Counted from the stretch's first letter, positions 1-9,210 are shown. The stretch: 64,000 bases of DNA from Mycobacterium sp. MYCO198283 (GCF_021213805.1 NZ_JAJQJI010000001.1:565944-629943), one strand, 5' to 3'. A program made the numbers and translations. Notes: generated by a model not told the origin, from the sequence alone.

Positions 1-1
1 C

Positions 2-1366
2 GGCAAGGTCGTCACCATCGAGGGCGAAGACACCGCCGGCGCGGCGTCCGTCACCACGCTCAACTGCATCTCGAACCGCCGTCACCTCAAGGGCATCTAC
101 CTGGCCGCGAACCCCATCTTCCCGATGGAGGTGCAGTTGCCGAAGATGTTCCTGTGGGGCGGGCCGACCGTCTCCACCTGCGCGATCTCCACCTTCATCA
201 ACTGCTTCCGGCTCTTCACCCTCAACGGGTTCTACCCGATCCCCCGGAACCTGTTCGCGCCCGAGACGTGGCTGCAGAACCTCTCGCCGCTCAACTGGCC
301 GGTCCAGGTGATGCCGGTCAACCCGATCCTCGACCAGTCCCGCTGGTGCACCATCGGCGCCCGCTGGAAAGACGCCCACACCGTGCTCTCGCCGGTCATG
401 CAGGACGCCGGCGTCATCTGCCGCGCCTACACCTGGCTGCCCGGCGACCCGCCGCCGTACACGATGTTCGGCGACGAGCTCGCCGAGGTCCTCAAGCCCA
501 CCCGGGCGTGCGTCATCCTCAGCTTCGAGAACAAGAGCGGCGTCACCGGCCCGACCGGCACCCTCGTCGACGGCGCGCTCAACCTGTTCGCCGCCACCCT
601 CGACGACCTGATCACCGAAACGATCATCCCGCTCGACACCGACCGGGACACCGAGACCGACCCGTTCTTCCGCAAGCTGCTGCTCGTCGCACCGCAACCG
701 ACACCGTTCGTGCACCGCGACGTCGGCTACGGCAACGTCCGCAGCTCGAAGTTCGTCATCCACAAATCGCAGGCCACCGACATCATCGTCGGCGGCAAGA
801 GCCCACAGTGGGTCAACCAGGCCATCACGTTCGCGATCCGCTACGGGATCTCACAACTGGCGCAGGTGGTGCTCGGCCAAGAAGCGCCGGGCGTCGAGGG
901 CCTCGACAACATCTATCAGGGCCAGCTCGACGACGTGTTCGTCGCGTTCCAACGGTTCGTCAACCCGCTGCGCTCCAGTAAGGCCGGCAGCTACGCGTTC
1001 CGGGAGTACTTCCACCAGGGGCACGGCTCCGCCTACACCCTGAACGCAGTCCAGGACATCGCCGCCGGCGACCACGCCATGAAGGCGTACCGGTCGCAGA
1101 AGTTCGACGTCGGCGACGGGCAGCCCTACATCCTCGGCGAGGACTACTGGCTCGGCGACCGCGTCGCGGCGGAGATCCGCGGCGTCACCTACACCGAGAA
1201 CGTGTGGGCGATCCGCGCCGAGGGATCACGCACCGACGTCGGCCGCCCGATCATCTCGTTCGGCGACGACACCCGCGAGGAGGACCCGGTGGCGCGCGGG
1301 TTCCGCACCATGAGCAACATCGCCAATTTCGCCGCGCTGCTGGCCGGATCCGGGGACCTGTTCTGA
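2..1366 (+). CDS. Minor tail protein, possibly Gp37-like (5' end outside window)
   Basis: The reading frame is open from base 2, so the gene begins left of the window; at least 454 residues are visible. Position and size fit the baseplate-hub or minor tail proteins that follow the distal tail gene in actinobacteriophages, and the sequence style resembles the siphovirus ReqiPepy6 Gp37-like family. That family assignment is from memory and tentative. No signal peptide or membrane segment is seen. The stop overlaps the next start (TGATG), showing that it is the first visible member of the tail operon. Confidence 0.6.
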   Translation, partial: GKVVTIEGEDTAGAASVTTLNCISNRRHLKGIYLAANPIFPMEVQLPKMFLWGGPTVSTCAISTFINCFRLFTLNGFYPIPRNLFAPETWLQNLSPLNWPVQVMPVNPILDQSRWCTIGARWKDAHTVLSPVMQDAGVICRAYTWLPGDPPPYTMFGDELAEVLKPTRACVILSFENKSGVTGPTGTLVDGALNLFAATLDDLITETIIPLDTDRDTETDPFFRKLLLVAPQPTPFVHRDVGYGNVRSSKFVIHKSQATDIIVGGKSPQWVNQAITFAIRYGISQLAQVVLGQEAPGVEGLDNIYQGQLDDVFVAFQRFVNPLRSSKAGSYAFREYFHQGHGSAYTLNAVQDIAAGDHAMKAYRSQKFDVGDGQPYILGEDYWLGDRVAAEIRGVTYTENVWAIRAEGSRTDVGRPIISFGDDTREEDPVARGFRTMSNIANFAALLAGSGDLF

Positions 1367-1932
1367 TGAGCAAAGCGGCGCGGCTGAGGCGCGAGAAGAC
1401 CAAGGGCAAGCTCGTCTTCGCGGGGTTTCCGTACGACCGGGAGTTCACCCAGGCTGAGCTCGACGGGCTGTTCGCGCGGTGGGACCGGCTCAAGGAGACG
1501 CTTCGCGACGCCGTCGGCCCGCAGGGCTGGGGCATGGGTGTGCCCGAGGACCTGCTTCAGCAGCTCGCGCTGCACCAGGCGCTCGCCGGCGTCGACGTCG
1601 ACTCGGCGTACCCGCCCTACGACGACGCCACCGGCCGCGGCGCGTTCATCCGGCCGGTCCGCAACCCCGACGGTCTGCACACCGACTCGCTGCGCTGGGT
1701 GCTGACCAAGCACGACAAGCCCGGCGACCGCGAGCGCGACACCCAGGCCGAGGCGCGGGCCCGGATCAAGGCGATGCAGGAATCAGCTATGCGCGGTGTC
1801 GCCCCCGAGGTGCGCGACGCTATGCGCGAGATGTTCGCTGCCGGCACCGAATGGGCGGAAGACCAGAACAGACCCGCGGCCGATCCTGAGCCGTGGGCCG
1901 AGAAGATCGAGCGTGAGAGGAGCCCCGAGTGA
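1366..1932 (+). CDS. Phage tail-operon protein of unknown function, 188 aa
   Basis: This 188-residue protein starts with ATG overlapping the stop of the upstream tail gene and ends overlapping the GTG of the next, so it is translated from the tail-operon transcript. The N-terminus is strongly basic (SKAARLRREKTKGK) and the C-terminal third is charged and probably helical (around residues 125-188), with RER-rich stretches. There are no membrane segments and no catalytic motif I recognise. The place between two minor tail genes suggests a structural or assembly role, but the function is unknown. Confidence 0.75.
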   Translation: MSKAARLRREKTKGKLVFAGFPYDREFTQAELDGLFARWDRLKETLRDAVGPQGWGMGVPEDLLQQLALHQALAGVDVDSAYPPYDDATGRGAFIRPVRNPDGLHTDSLRWVLTKHDKPGDRERDTQAEARARIKAMQESAMRGVAPEVRDAMREMFAAGTEWAEDQNRPAADPEPWAEKIERERSPE

Positions 1933-3065
1933 CGGCCCCAACACTGGGAATGATCCCCACCGAGCCCCTGTTCGTCGGCGAGCGGTTTGTGCGGCTGCTG
2001 TTCTACATCGCGCCGCGCAACCCCGGCGACCCGCAGACCATCGTCGGCACCCTCACCCTGATGCCCGGCGAAGACAACATCGTCCTCGACGCCATCAAGG
2101 GCGACAAGGGCGACAAGGGCGACCCGGCGCCGTTCTGGCGACCCGAGTGGAACTCGACGATCACCCTCGTCGCGGACCTGCCGCCGAGCTCCGGTCCGAA
2201 CGCGCTCACCTCCTCCGACGCCGGCCGCGCCTGGTACATCGACGGCTACTGGCACATCTGGACCGGCACCGGCTACCGCGTGCTGCTCGGCGCGATTCCC
2301 GGCCCGCCCGGCCCGACCCCGGACCTGTCGATCACCGCGCGCGGCGTGCAGCCGCCCGCCGGGGCCATCAGCTACCCGCTGGCCCTCAACGTCGCCGAGA
2401 GCGGCACCACGCTGGCGCCACACTTCACCGTCGACGTGCCGCTCATCCCCGGCCCGCCCGGGCCTTCGACGTCGATGCTCGGCGCGCCCGACGTGTACGG
2501 CCCGTTCCAGGAGGGGCAGGGCGTCGCCTACTCGGAGACGGCGGGCGGCGCAAACAAGCCCGGGTTCAAGCCGGCGCCCGCCTCCCCGGTGGTGAAGAAA
2601 TTCTCGGTTCCCGAGGCGTCGTTCGGGCCGGCGATGACCTACACCGGCACGCACAACCTGATCGCCACGCTGATCGTGCCCGGCCAGGACCGGGCCTACA
2701 CGCCGGAGTTCGACGGGCACATCCGGTGGAAGCGCGGCGGGTTCCTGAACAACGCTCAGGTCGAGGTGCACGTCCGGTATCTGCCGCAGGGCTCGTCGAG
2801 CGCCCCGGAGACCGGGCAGCTGTGCGCCCGCGCGCTCTACGACCCGTCGACCCTCGACGCCGAGACCATCGCGCACGTCCGCGAGCACTGGTCGGACACC
2901 TCGGACCCGAGCCGCGCGGTCGCACCGGACAGCGCGGTGGGCCGCATCGCCGCCGGACAGGCAATGGTCTACTACGTGCTGCTCGTGCGGGTCGGCGGCA
3001 ACGGATCGATCGTGTACAGCAACGTCGGGTCGCACCTGACGGCGAAGCTCTTCGCGGTGAGCTGA
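1929..3065 (+). CDS. Minor tail protein with collagen-like segments
   Basis: This 378-residue protein starts with a GTG sharing bases with the upstream TGA. Around residues 57-66 it carries GDKGDKGDPAP, and further on PGPPGPTP and PGPPGPST. These are short collagen-like Gly-X-Y tracts, typical of trimeric tail or fibre proteins of actinobacteriophages. Between and after them are beta-rich stretches with many aromatic residues, probably fibre-head domains contacting the cell surface. No enzymatic motif is visible. It belongs to the tail operon and is followed by larger fibre genes. Confidence 0.7.
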   Translation: MTAPTLGMIPTEPLFVGERFVRLLFYIAPRNPGDPQTIVGTLTLMPGEDNIVLDAIKGDKGDKGDPAPFWRPEWNSTITLVADLPPSSGPNALTSSDAGRAWYIDGYWHIWTGTGYRVLLGAIPGPPGPTPDLSITARGVQPPAGAISYPLALNVAESGTTLAPHFTVDVPLIPGPPGPSTSMLGAPDVYGPFQEGQGVAYSETAGGANKPGFKPAPASPVVKKFSVPEASFGPAMTYTGTHNLIATLIVPGQDRAYTPEFDGHIRWKRGGFLNNAQVEVHVRYLPQGSSSAPETGQLCARALYDPSTLDAETIAHVREHWSDTSDPSRAVAPDSAVGRIAAGQAMVYYVLLVRVGGNGSIVYSNVGSHLTAKLFAVS

Positions 3066-3075
3066 CCGGGACCGC

Positions 3076-5049
3076 ATGACCGCTGTCACCCGCCGCGGCG
3101 CCCACCGTCTCGCCGACCCGAACCTCGCGCGGGGGGCCGGCGAGACGTCGCTGCGCAACCCGAACCGGTCACCGCTGGACTACCAGAACGCGCTGCAGCA
3201 GACCGCGATGCGCGGCGGTGAGGCCATCAAGCAGGCGATCAGCGAGGGGACCGCGGCAGTCATCGAGCTGCTGCGCGACGCGACGGGACTCGACTTCACG
3301 ACCTTCGAGACGTTCATCGCCTCCTTACGTGACCGCACCGGCCTCGACCTGGCCGAGCTCGACGGCATCCTCGCCGGCCTGATCACTTTCGACTGGCTCG
3401 ACCGACTGGTGCAAGGCAGCACCGACGACCCCGGATTCCCGTACGAGCTCCCCATCACGTGGGAATGGGAGACCGGCGCGCCGCTCACCGGCGCCGCCGC
3501 CTGGTTCGTGAACTTCCGCAAGTTCCTCAACGACTTCGACCTCAGCATCGACCCGGCCGACTTCGATCCACTCGACCTCGCCGCCCAGTTCAGCGAACAC
3601 ATCCTCGAACCGATCGGCCGACTCGCCACCGCGACCGGGCTCAACGCCGTCGCCACGACGGTCAACCAGATCGGCGACATCGTCAACGGCCTGATCGTCA
3701 CACCGATCAACACCACCGTCGCAAACTTCGCCACCTGGTTCGCGTCGCTGCTCGGGTTCCAGCAGACCACCAACCAGACCATCGTCAACCAGCAGAACCA
3801 GACGAACACCATCGTCACCGCCAGCTACCGCAACCCCGCGTGGGTGTGCCGATACCCGATCGGCGACGTCACCTACCCGGAGTTCTTCAACGCCCGCATC
3901 GATGTTCTTGGTGAGACCGATCCGGGCGGCGACGACGGCCACCAGCACGGGTTGAGCGGCTCCGACGAAAACGGCTTCTACGACGCATTCGCGGCGACCG
4001 TGAACTGGGACTTCGGTGCCGGGGTGAGCCGCGGCGGCTACATCACCATCAGCAACACCACAGTGATGGACACCGTCGGGTTCATCGGCCGCAACGTCGG
4101 CGGAACGTCGCTCAACAACGTGTTCGCCGAGGTGTTCCGGGAGACCGGGACAGGCGGGCTGGCCCGCGTCTCGTCAGTCAACGTCGCCCCGCTGTTCACT
4201 GCCGACCCCAGCTACATCGAGGCAGCCATTCCGCAGCTCGTGGTGCACGCCGGCGACCGCTATGTCGTGCGGGTGCGGAACTCGTGCACCACGCCGGGCG
4301 CCGTCGTCGGCATCACCTGCATCCGGATCACGCCGGGCATGGTCCAATCAGCGTTCGAGACCGCCGGTCCGGTGACCGCGCAGACGTCGCTGACAGCGGC
4401 CGAAGCCGCCGCGGCGCGCAACCAGCCCGAGCAGACGTGCGCGTGGGCGCTGCTGGCTGCCAGGAACATCGCGCCGACAGAGCACTCCTTCACCGACGAC
4501 TTCAACCGCGGCTCGCTCGGCGGCCTCTGGGTGCTGAAGTCCGACACCGGCGCTCAGCTGACGATTTCCGGAAACCGGATGGTCAACTCGGTCGCGTTCG
4601 GCGGCAGCAAACAGACCGGCATCTACACCGGTGCGACGGTCGGCGACGGCGCGCTGGTGCAGTGCAACGTCTACGGCACCGGCTCGGCCGGCAACACCTC
4701 GTGGGCCGGCCCGCACATGCACGCCGACAGCGACCTGTCGCAACTGGTTTGGCTGGCAGTCAGCTCCGGCATCGCACGCATCTACTCCGGTGCCCACACC
4801 GCACTTGCGCAGCGCGCCACAGCGAACGTGAGCGGTAACGACGCGCTGTGGGCCCTGGTCTACTCGCCGACCACCAACACCTACACCGCGCTGAAGAACG
4901 GCCAAGAGATCGGGCTGTCGTGGACGGATAGCGGCAACGTCATCGTGCACGACAACTCACGCCGAAGCGGCGGGGCCCGGATCGAAAAGTCCGAGTTCAG
5001 CAGCGCGCCGCAGATCGACAACTGGACGCTGCGCGACTGGGCCGCATGA
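3076..5049 (+). CDS. Minor tail protein with C-terminal lectin-like domain, 657 aa
   Basis: This is a 657-residue structural protein. The first 250 residues are helical and Asn/Gln/Thr-rich (IVNQQNQTNTIV), fitting a trimeric shaft. The middle (about 255-420) is beta-rich. The C-terminal part begins with FTDDFNRGSLGGLW at about 474, the entry motif of concanavalin/jelly-roll carbohydrate-binding modules common in mycobacteriophage minor tail proteins. The likely role is receptor contact with cell-envelope glycans. A related C-terminal domain occurs in the gene at 6999. The ATG has only a weak upstream Shine-Dalgarno sequence; translation probably reinitiates after the gene 10 bases upstream. 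Confidence 0.75.
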   Translation: MTAVTRRGAHRLADPNLARGAGETSLRNPNRSPLDYQNALQQTAMRGGEAIKQAISEGTAAVIELLRDATGLDFTTFETFIASLRDRTGLDLAELDGILAGLITFDWLDRLVQGSTDDPGFPYELPITWEWETGAPLTGAAAWFVNFRKFLNDFDLSIDPADFDPLDLAAQFSEHILEPIGRLATATGLNAVATTVNQIGDIVNGLIVTPINTTVANFATWFASLLGFQQTTNQTIVNQQNQTNTIVTASYRNPAWVCRYPIGDVTYPEFFNARIDVLGETDPGGDDGHQHGLSGSDENGFYDAFAATVNWDFGAGVSRGGYITISNTTVMDTVGFIGRNVGGTSLNNVFAEVFRETGTGGLARVSSVNVAPLFTADPSYIEAAIPQLVVHAGDRYVVRVRNSCTTPGAVVGITCIRITPGMVQSAFETAGPVTAQTSLTAAEAAAARNQPEQTCAWALLAARNIAPTEHSFTDDFNRGSLGGLWVLKSDTGAQLTISGNRMVNSVAFGGSKQTGIYTGATVGDGALVQCNVYGTGSAGNTSWAGPHMHADSDLSQLVWLAVSSGIARIYSGAHTALAQRATANVSGNDALWALVYSPTTNTYTALKNGQEIGLSWTDSGNVIVHDNSRRSGGARIEKSEFSSAPQIDNWTLRDWAA

Positions 5050-5076
5050 TGACGAACAGATCGGAGCGATAGGGCC

Positions 5077-7002
5077 ATGACGACGCCACTACGCACAAAC
5101 TTTCCCACCGGCGGCTGGACCTCGCAGGACGCGAAGGACACGAATGGCCGCGTGAACACGGTTGAGGCGGCGGTAGCGCTGAAGGCGAGCGCCTCCGACG
5201 TCTCCGCGAAGTACACGAAGCCGCCGAGCGGCATCCCGTCGACGGACCTGGCTACGTCTGTGCAGGCCGCGCTCGTGGACACGCGCACACCGACTGTCGG
5301 CTCTGTCACGTTCGCGACGCTGGCTGCTGCGCTCGTCGTCACCGCAGCCGAGTCGATCGCCGCGAACAGCAACGACGCCACCATTCCGACGTCCGCTGCT
5401 GTCGCCGCGGCGATCAGCGCCGCGGTCAACGGGTTGGTCAACGGGGCACCCGGCACGCTCGACACGATTAAGGAGGTGGCGGATGCGCTCGGCAACGACC
5501 CGAACGCCGTCACGACGCTTACCGGATTGATCGCCGCGAAGTACACCAAGCCGGTCGGCGGGATTCCCCTCACCGACCTCGCCGCCGCGGTGCAGACCAC
5601 CATCGACGGCAAGTACGTCAAGCCGGTCGGGGGGATACCGTCGTCGGATCTGTCGGCGGCGGTGCAGACGCTGCTGACCGCCGCGGGGACAGCACTGCAA
5701 GCAGTGCCCGCGAATAGCGTCGGTAACGCTCAGATGCAGGACGACGCAGTCGGAATCGACGAGCTGTCGGCGAGCGGCACACCGGACACCACGAAGTTCC
5801 TGCGCGGCGACAACGTGTGGGCGGTACCGCCCGCAGGCGGCGGTGGCGGCAGCGGCGTCGACTCGCTCGACGACCTCGGCGTGACGGCATCCGCCGCCGA
5901 GCTGAACATCCTCGACGGCGCGACGCTCACAACCCAGGAGCTGAACTACGTCGACGGCGTGACCGGGCCGATACAGACGCAGATTGACGGGAAAGCCGCC
6001 GCAGCCCACACGCACGGCGTCGCGGACGTCACCGGCGCCGTGTCGACCGCGAACCGTAACCAGCCGAACGGCTACGCCGGCCTCGACGGCACCGGTAAGG
6101 TCGCCGCCGCGCAGCTCCCGTCGTACGTCGACGACGTTCTGGAGTACGCCAACACCGCGGCGTTCCCGGCCACCGGTGAGGCCGGGAAGATCTACGTCGC
6201 GACCGACACCGGCAAGACGTACCGGTGGGGCGGCTCGGCGTACGCGGTGATCAGCGACACCATCGCGCTCGGCACCACCGCCGGCACCGCGAAGCCCGGC
6301 GACTGGAAACCGGCCGCGGCGGACGTCACCGACTCCACGGTTACGGGCCGGGCGGTGCTCACCGCGGCCGACGCAGCAGCCGCCCGGTCGGCGATCGGTG
6401 CCGGCACCTCCAACCTGGCGATCGGCACCACCGGCGCCACCGCGGCGGCCGGGAACGACCCGCGGCTGTCGGACGCCCGGACCCCGGCAGCGCACACCCA
6501 CCTCGCCTCGCACATCACCGACCTCACCGAGGCGATCCAGGACACCGTCGCGGCGTCGCTGGCCCAAGGCGCCAACGTCACCATCACCTACGACGACCCG
6601 AGCGGCGCCATCACGATCGCGGCGTCCGGCGGCGGCGGCGCCCGCACCGTCGCCACCATCAGCACCGCGACGACGCTCGCCGCGACCGCCGGCACCGAAT
6701 ACATCTACCTGCTCGCCTCGGGCGCGGTACCCACCCTGCCGACCGCGGCCGGCAACACCAGCAAATACACGATCAAGAACACCACCGCCGGGCAGATCAC
6801 CCTCGCCACGACGAGCTCGCAGACCATCGACGGCGCCACCAGCTACACCCTGCTCGCCCGTGAGGCGATCGAGGTGGTGTCTGACGGCTCGAACTGGTGG
6901 ATCATCGGCCGCGGCGCCGAGTACGGGCTGTGGGGCGGCACCGAAGCCGAGTACACCGCGCTCGCCACCAAGCCGGCGAAGATCGTGTACGTCACGACAT
7001 GA
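5077..7002 (+). CDS. Tail fibre protein with repeated modules, 641 aa
   Basis: A 641-residue Ala/Thr/Gly-rich fibre protein. Near the N-terminus a 20-odd-residue module (KYTKPPSGIPSTDLATSVQ, KYTKPVGGIPLTDLAAAVQ, KYVKPVGGIPSSDLSAAVQ) occurs three times. The middle has AELNILDGATLT and ELNYVDGVTGPIQTQID, a pattern widespread in phage tail fibres, then a GGGGGSG hinge. The C-terminal 100 residues (TISTATTLAATAGTEYIYLL onwards) look like a beta-structured head. These features are typical of receptor-binding side fibres; the receptor is unknown. Its last bases overlap the next gene's ATG. Confidence 0.8.
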   Translation: MTTPLRTNFPTGGWTSQDAKDTNGRVNTVEAAVALKASASDVSAKYTKPPSGIPSTDLATSVQAALVDTRTPTVGSVTFATLAAALVVTAAESIAANSNDATIPTSAAVAAAISAAVNGLVNGAPGTLDTIKEVADALGNDPNAVTTLTGLIAAKYTKPVGGIPLTDLAAAVQTTIDGKYVKPVGGIPSSDLSAAVQTLLTAAGTALQAVPANSVGNAQMQDDAVGIDELSASGTPDTTKFLRGDNVWAVPPAGGGGGSGVDSLDDLGVTASAAELNILDGATLTTQELNYVDGVTGPIQTQIDGKAAAAHTHGVADVTGAVSTANRNQPNGYAGLDGTGKVAAAQLPSYVDDVLEYANTAAFPATGEAGKIYVATDTGKTYRWGGSAYAVISDTIALGTTAGTAKPGDWKPAAADVTDSTVTGRAVLTAADAAAARSAIGAGTSNLAIGTTGATAAAGNDPRLSDARTPAAHTHLASHITDLTEAIQDTVAASLAQGANVTITYDDPSGAITIAASGGGGARTVATISTATTLAATAGTEYIYLLASGAVPTLPTAAGNTSKYTIKNTTAGQITLATTSSQTIDGATSYTLLAREAIEVVSDGSNWWIIGRGAEYGLWGGTEAEYTALATKPAKIVYVTT

Positions 7003-8432
7003 GCGTGCGGGTAGGGGCGGCGCCGATCGCGTTCTGCCGCCGCGCCGGCGCGGCGGCGTACCAGGCGGGCGGCTACCAAGCCGAGACCGACTTCACCACC
7101 AAGGCGGTGGGCGCGTTCCCGGCGGCGTCCGACGTCGGGCTCCTGAGCTTCGTCAAGACATGGAACACCAGCAGCGCGGCCGACCCCGGGATCAGCAACC
7201 CGGGCGATGGGCCGCGCTACACCATCGGTGCCACCGCAGCATCCGCCCAGGCCGGCTACGCGACGCACAATCTTGGCGCTGACGTCACCTACATGAGCTC
7301 CGTGTTCTCGACCCGCGGCGGCTCGACCACGGGTTACAACCTGGCGTTGGTGGCGTGGACCGACCCCATGCCGTCCGGGGCGCTCAGCCAAATCTCGACG
7401 CAGCAGTCACCGTGCCACTGCCCGTTTTTGAACACCGGCTACCAGCTCGCCACCTTCGAAAGGTCGGGCGGTGTGCAGGTGCGGGCGTCGCGCACCTACG
7501 CGACCGCGATCGGCAACGGCGTCACGCAAGCCGTCTCGTGCAAGATCAACCGAGCCACGGCCACGATCACCGTGGTCGGCGCGGACGGCATCTCCACCGA
7601 CCACACTCACCCGAACTTCGCCTACGCCGGCCAATACGCCTGCTGCGAGATCTACTACAACAACGCCTCCACCGACCGCCGCGTCGAAGTCTCCAACTTC
7701 AAGGCGACCTCGGCGGCGAACGGTCAGCCCGGCGCCGGCGGCTGGGTGACCACGATCTCCCTCGCGAAAGCCATCTACTTGTGGGCGACGAAGGCCTGGC
7801 CGCTCGCCTTCGTCGACACCTTCAACCGCGCCGACGCCGCCGACGTCGGCGCGCCGTGGGTCGGCCACATGAACGGCTTCAAGATCCTCTCCAACCAGGC
7901 CGTCGGCAAAGTGCTCGGATCTGGCTCGAACTCGAACTCGATGCACTGCGACATCGCCCGCGACAGCGACGACCACTACATCCGGGTCATCCTCGGCACC
8001 ACCGTGCCGCAGGCGTTCGCGCTGTCGATCCGCGGCGACAACTCCACCCGCATCACCAGCTACCACCAGGCCACCGGATCGCAGTCGAGCATCCGCACCT
8101 CAACAGAGGTCAGCAACTGGTCGCCGCTGTCGGGCAACACCCAGCGCGCCGCCAGTACCGGCAACGTCGCCTTCGCCCCCGGCGACGAGGTGCTGCTCGG
8201 CGCGATCGGCACCACCTACTTCACGGTGAAGCGGACCGCCGCCGAGGTGGCCGCCAACGCCGCCGGCACCGTGCTCGCGAAGTGGACCGACACCGGCGGC
8301 GCGGCGTGGGGCGCGAATGTCGGTGCAGCGAAACGCAAGTGCGGCGTGTGGGAACAAGGCACAACCGCGTCAATGGGATTCGACTCGATCGAAATCGGCG
8401 ACTACCCGGCCGGCGCCACGGCACCGACGTAG
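6999..8432 (+). CDS. Minor tail protein with lectin-like domain, 477 aa
   Basis: Starts with ATG overlapping the fibre gene's TGA (ATGA) and encodes 477 residues. No membrane segment or signal peptide. Around residue 270 the motif FVDTFNRADAADVG opens a domain of about 200 residues that matches in style the FTDDFNR domain at the C-terminus of the gene at 3076, implying a repeated jelly-roll binding module. The N-terminal half is beta-rich with several Trp and Tyr residues. Likely the last large adsorption protein of the tail tip. The stop is followed at once by AGGAGG, the ribosome site of the next small gene. Confidence 0.72.
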   Translation: MSVRVGAAPIAFCRRAGAAAYQAGGYQAETDFTTKAVGAFPAASDVGLLSFVKTWNTSSAADPGISNPGDGPRYTIGATAASAQAGYATHNLGADVTYMSSVFSTRGGSTTGYNLALVAWTDPMPSGALSQISTQQSPCHCPFLNTGYQLATFERSGGVQVRASRTYATAIGNGVTQAVSCKINRATATITVVGADGISTDHTHPNFAYAGQYACCEIYYNNASTDRRVEVSNFKATSAANGQPGAGGWVTTISLAKAIYLWATKAWPLAFVDTFNRADAADVGAPWVGHMNGFKILSNQAVGKVLGSGSNSNSMHCDIARDSDDHYIRVILGTTVPQAFALSIRGDNSTRITSYHQATGSQSSIRTSTEVSNWSPLSGNTQRAASTGNVAFAPGDEVLLGAIGTTYFTVKRTAAEVAANAAGTVLAKWTDTGGAAWGANVGAAKRKCGVWEQGTTASMGFDSIEIGDYPAGATAPT

Positions 8433-8442
8433 GAGGACACAA

Positions 8443-8664
8443 GTGGGTAAGGCAGCGCGCATCAAACGGCTCCGCGGGCAACCCGCTCAGGGGCCGCTCG
8501 ACACCTACGAGGCGCAGATGCGGCACGTCAACGCCGTCGCCGCGGTGCACCACGACGCGTTCGTTCGCGGCGAATGCCCCCAAGCCGTCGACGACGACGA
8601 CGGGCTGGCGGTGCTGCAGTGGCTCGGCGCCGAACGCCTACACCGAGAGGACACCAGCCGATGA
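8443..8664 (+). CDS. Small phage protein, 73 aa
   Basis: A 73-residue protein with a GTG start and a strong AGGAGG ribosome site at 8431-8436. It has a basic N-terminus (GKAARIKRLRGQ), a likely helix containing HVNAVAAVHHDAF and an acidic DDDD patch. The stop overlaps the ATG of the next small gene. It resembles the small genes mycobacteriophages often keep between tail and lysis genes, but I do not recognise a family and no function can be given. Confidence 0.7.
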   Translation: MGKAARIKRLRGQPAQGPLDTYEAQMRHVNAVAAVHHDAFVRGECPQAVDDDDGLAVLQWLGAERLHREDTSR

Positions 8665-8849
8665 GACTGCTCGCCCGCCTCGACGCCTACGGGCTCGACT
8701 GGCCGTCGTCGACCGAGGGTCACCCCGAGGATCGGTGCGGGCTGTGCGGCGACCCGGTGGTGGACCATCCCGCGGTTCCGGTGACGCGGTGGCGGCACCG
8801 CCTGCACGCCGCCCTCGACCTCCTGATGCAACGCAAGGGCTGGCCGTGA
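8661..8849 (+). CDS. Small CxxC phage protein, 62 aa
   Basis: A 62-residue protein starting at an ATG that overlaps the preceding TGA. The centre reads EGHPEDRCGLCGDPVVDHP: His, Cys-X2-Cys and a further His, consistent with a small metal-binding fold, though the ligands are not proven. The C-terminal half is basic (RWRHRLHAALDLLMQRKGW). A decayed relative lies about 900 bases downstream (9582-9731). The TGA overlaps the GTG of the next gene, continuing the coupled chain. Confidence 0.65.
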   Translation: MRLLARLDAYGLDWPSSTEGHPEDRCGLCGDPVVDHPAVPVTRWRHRLHAALDLLMQRKGWP

Positions 8850-8947
8850 GCCCCGAGTTCGATTGGAAGTTCGGCGTCACCTGGGCGCTGGTCTGTGCGG
8901 CGTGGACGGCGTTGACGGCCGCCCATATTCTTGGGTGGTTGCCGTGA
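8846..8947 (+). CDS. Single-pass membrane micro-protein, 33 aa
   Basis: A GTG overlapping the upstream TGA (GTGA) opens a 33-codon frame. After a short acidic start (SPEFDWKF) come about 21 hydrophobic residues (VTWALVCAAWTALTAAHIL), a clear membrane helix. The TGA overlaps the GTG of the next frame. Tight coupling and the clean helix argue that it is real. It could be a holin accessory or superinfection factor, but no function can be assigned. Confidence 0.5.
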   Translation: MSPEFDWKFGVTWALVCAAWTALTAAHILGWLP

Positions 8948-9015
8948 GGCGGCCATGCGCGCACGGCTACTGGTTCGGCAAATGCCCGATCTGCCGATGG
9001 CTGCTGTGGTGGTGA
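8944..9015 (+). CDS. Possible 23-aa Cys/His micro-protein
   Basis: A GTG overlapping the previous stop begins a 23-residue frame containing CAHG and CPIC, then a very aromatic tail (RWLLWW). Three Cys and one His in so short a peptide suggest metal binding. Support comes only from coupling to the upstream gene and from its composition. Its stop touches the stop of the leftward HTH gene (TGATCA). It may be chance. Confidence 0.35.
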   Translation: MRRPCAHGYWFGKCPICRWLLWW

Positions 9016-9210
9016 TCACCGTTTGCCGATCCATCGCCGCACGGTCATGCGGTCGACGCCGAGCTCCTCGGCGATCTGCGTCTCGGGCACTCCCTCGGCT
9101 CGCGCTGAGCGCGCCAGCACAGCGGCGAAGCGTAACGCTTCGGCCTGGGCCGCGCGGGCGCGCGCGAGTTTCCTCCCGTGCGCCCGCCGCTCCTGCTCGG
9201 TGTAGGTCAC
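9016..9210 (-). CDS. Small HTH DNA-binding protein, 64 aa
   Basis: A leftward 64-residue protein. The GTG start shares bases with the TGA of the upstream gene on the same strand (GTGA), so the two form an operon. The first 40 residues are a long basic, Ala-rich helix (RRAHGRKLARARAAQAEA). The C-terminus, ETQIAEELGVDRMTVRRW, is a clear helix-turn-helix of the Hin/resolvase or sigma region 4 type. It could bind the palindromes at 9416-9455 and repress its own promoter. Whether it is the immunity repressor, an antitoxin or an accessory regulator is unknown; it is much smaller than usual mycobacteriophage repressors. Confidence 0.7.
   Translation of the reverse strand: MTYTEQERRAHGRKLARARAAQAEALRFAAVLARSARAEGVPETQIAEELGVDRMTVRRWIGKR

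Noticed and set aside
154..981. Alternative plus-strand frame inside the first tail gene
   Set aside because: Arg/His/Pro-rich product and complete overlap with the coupled tail frame.
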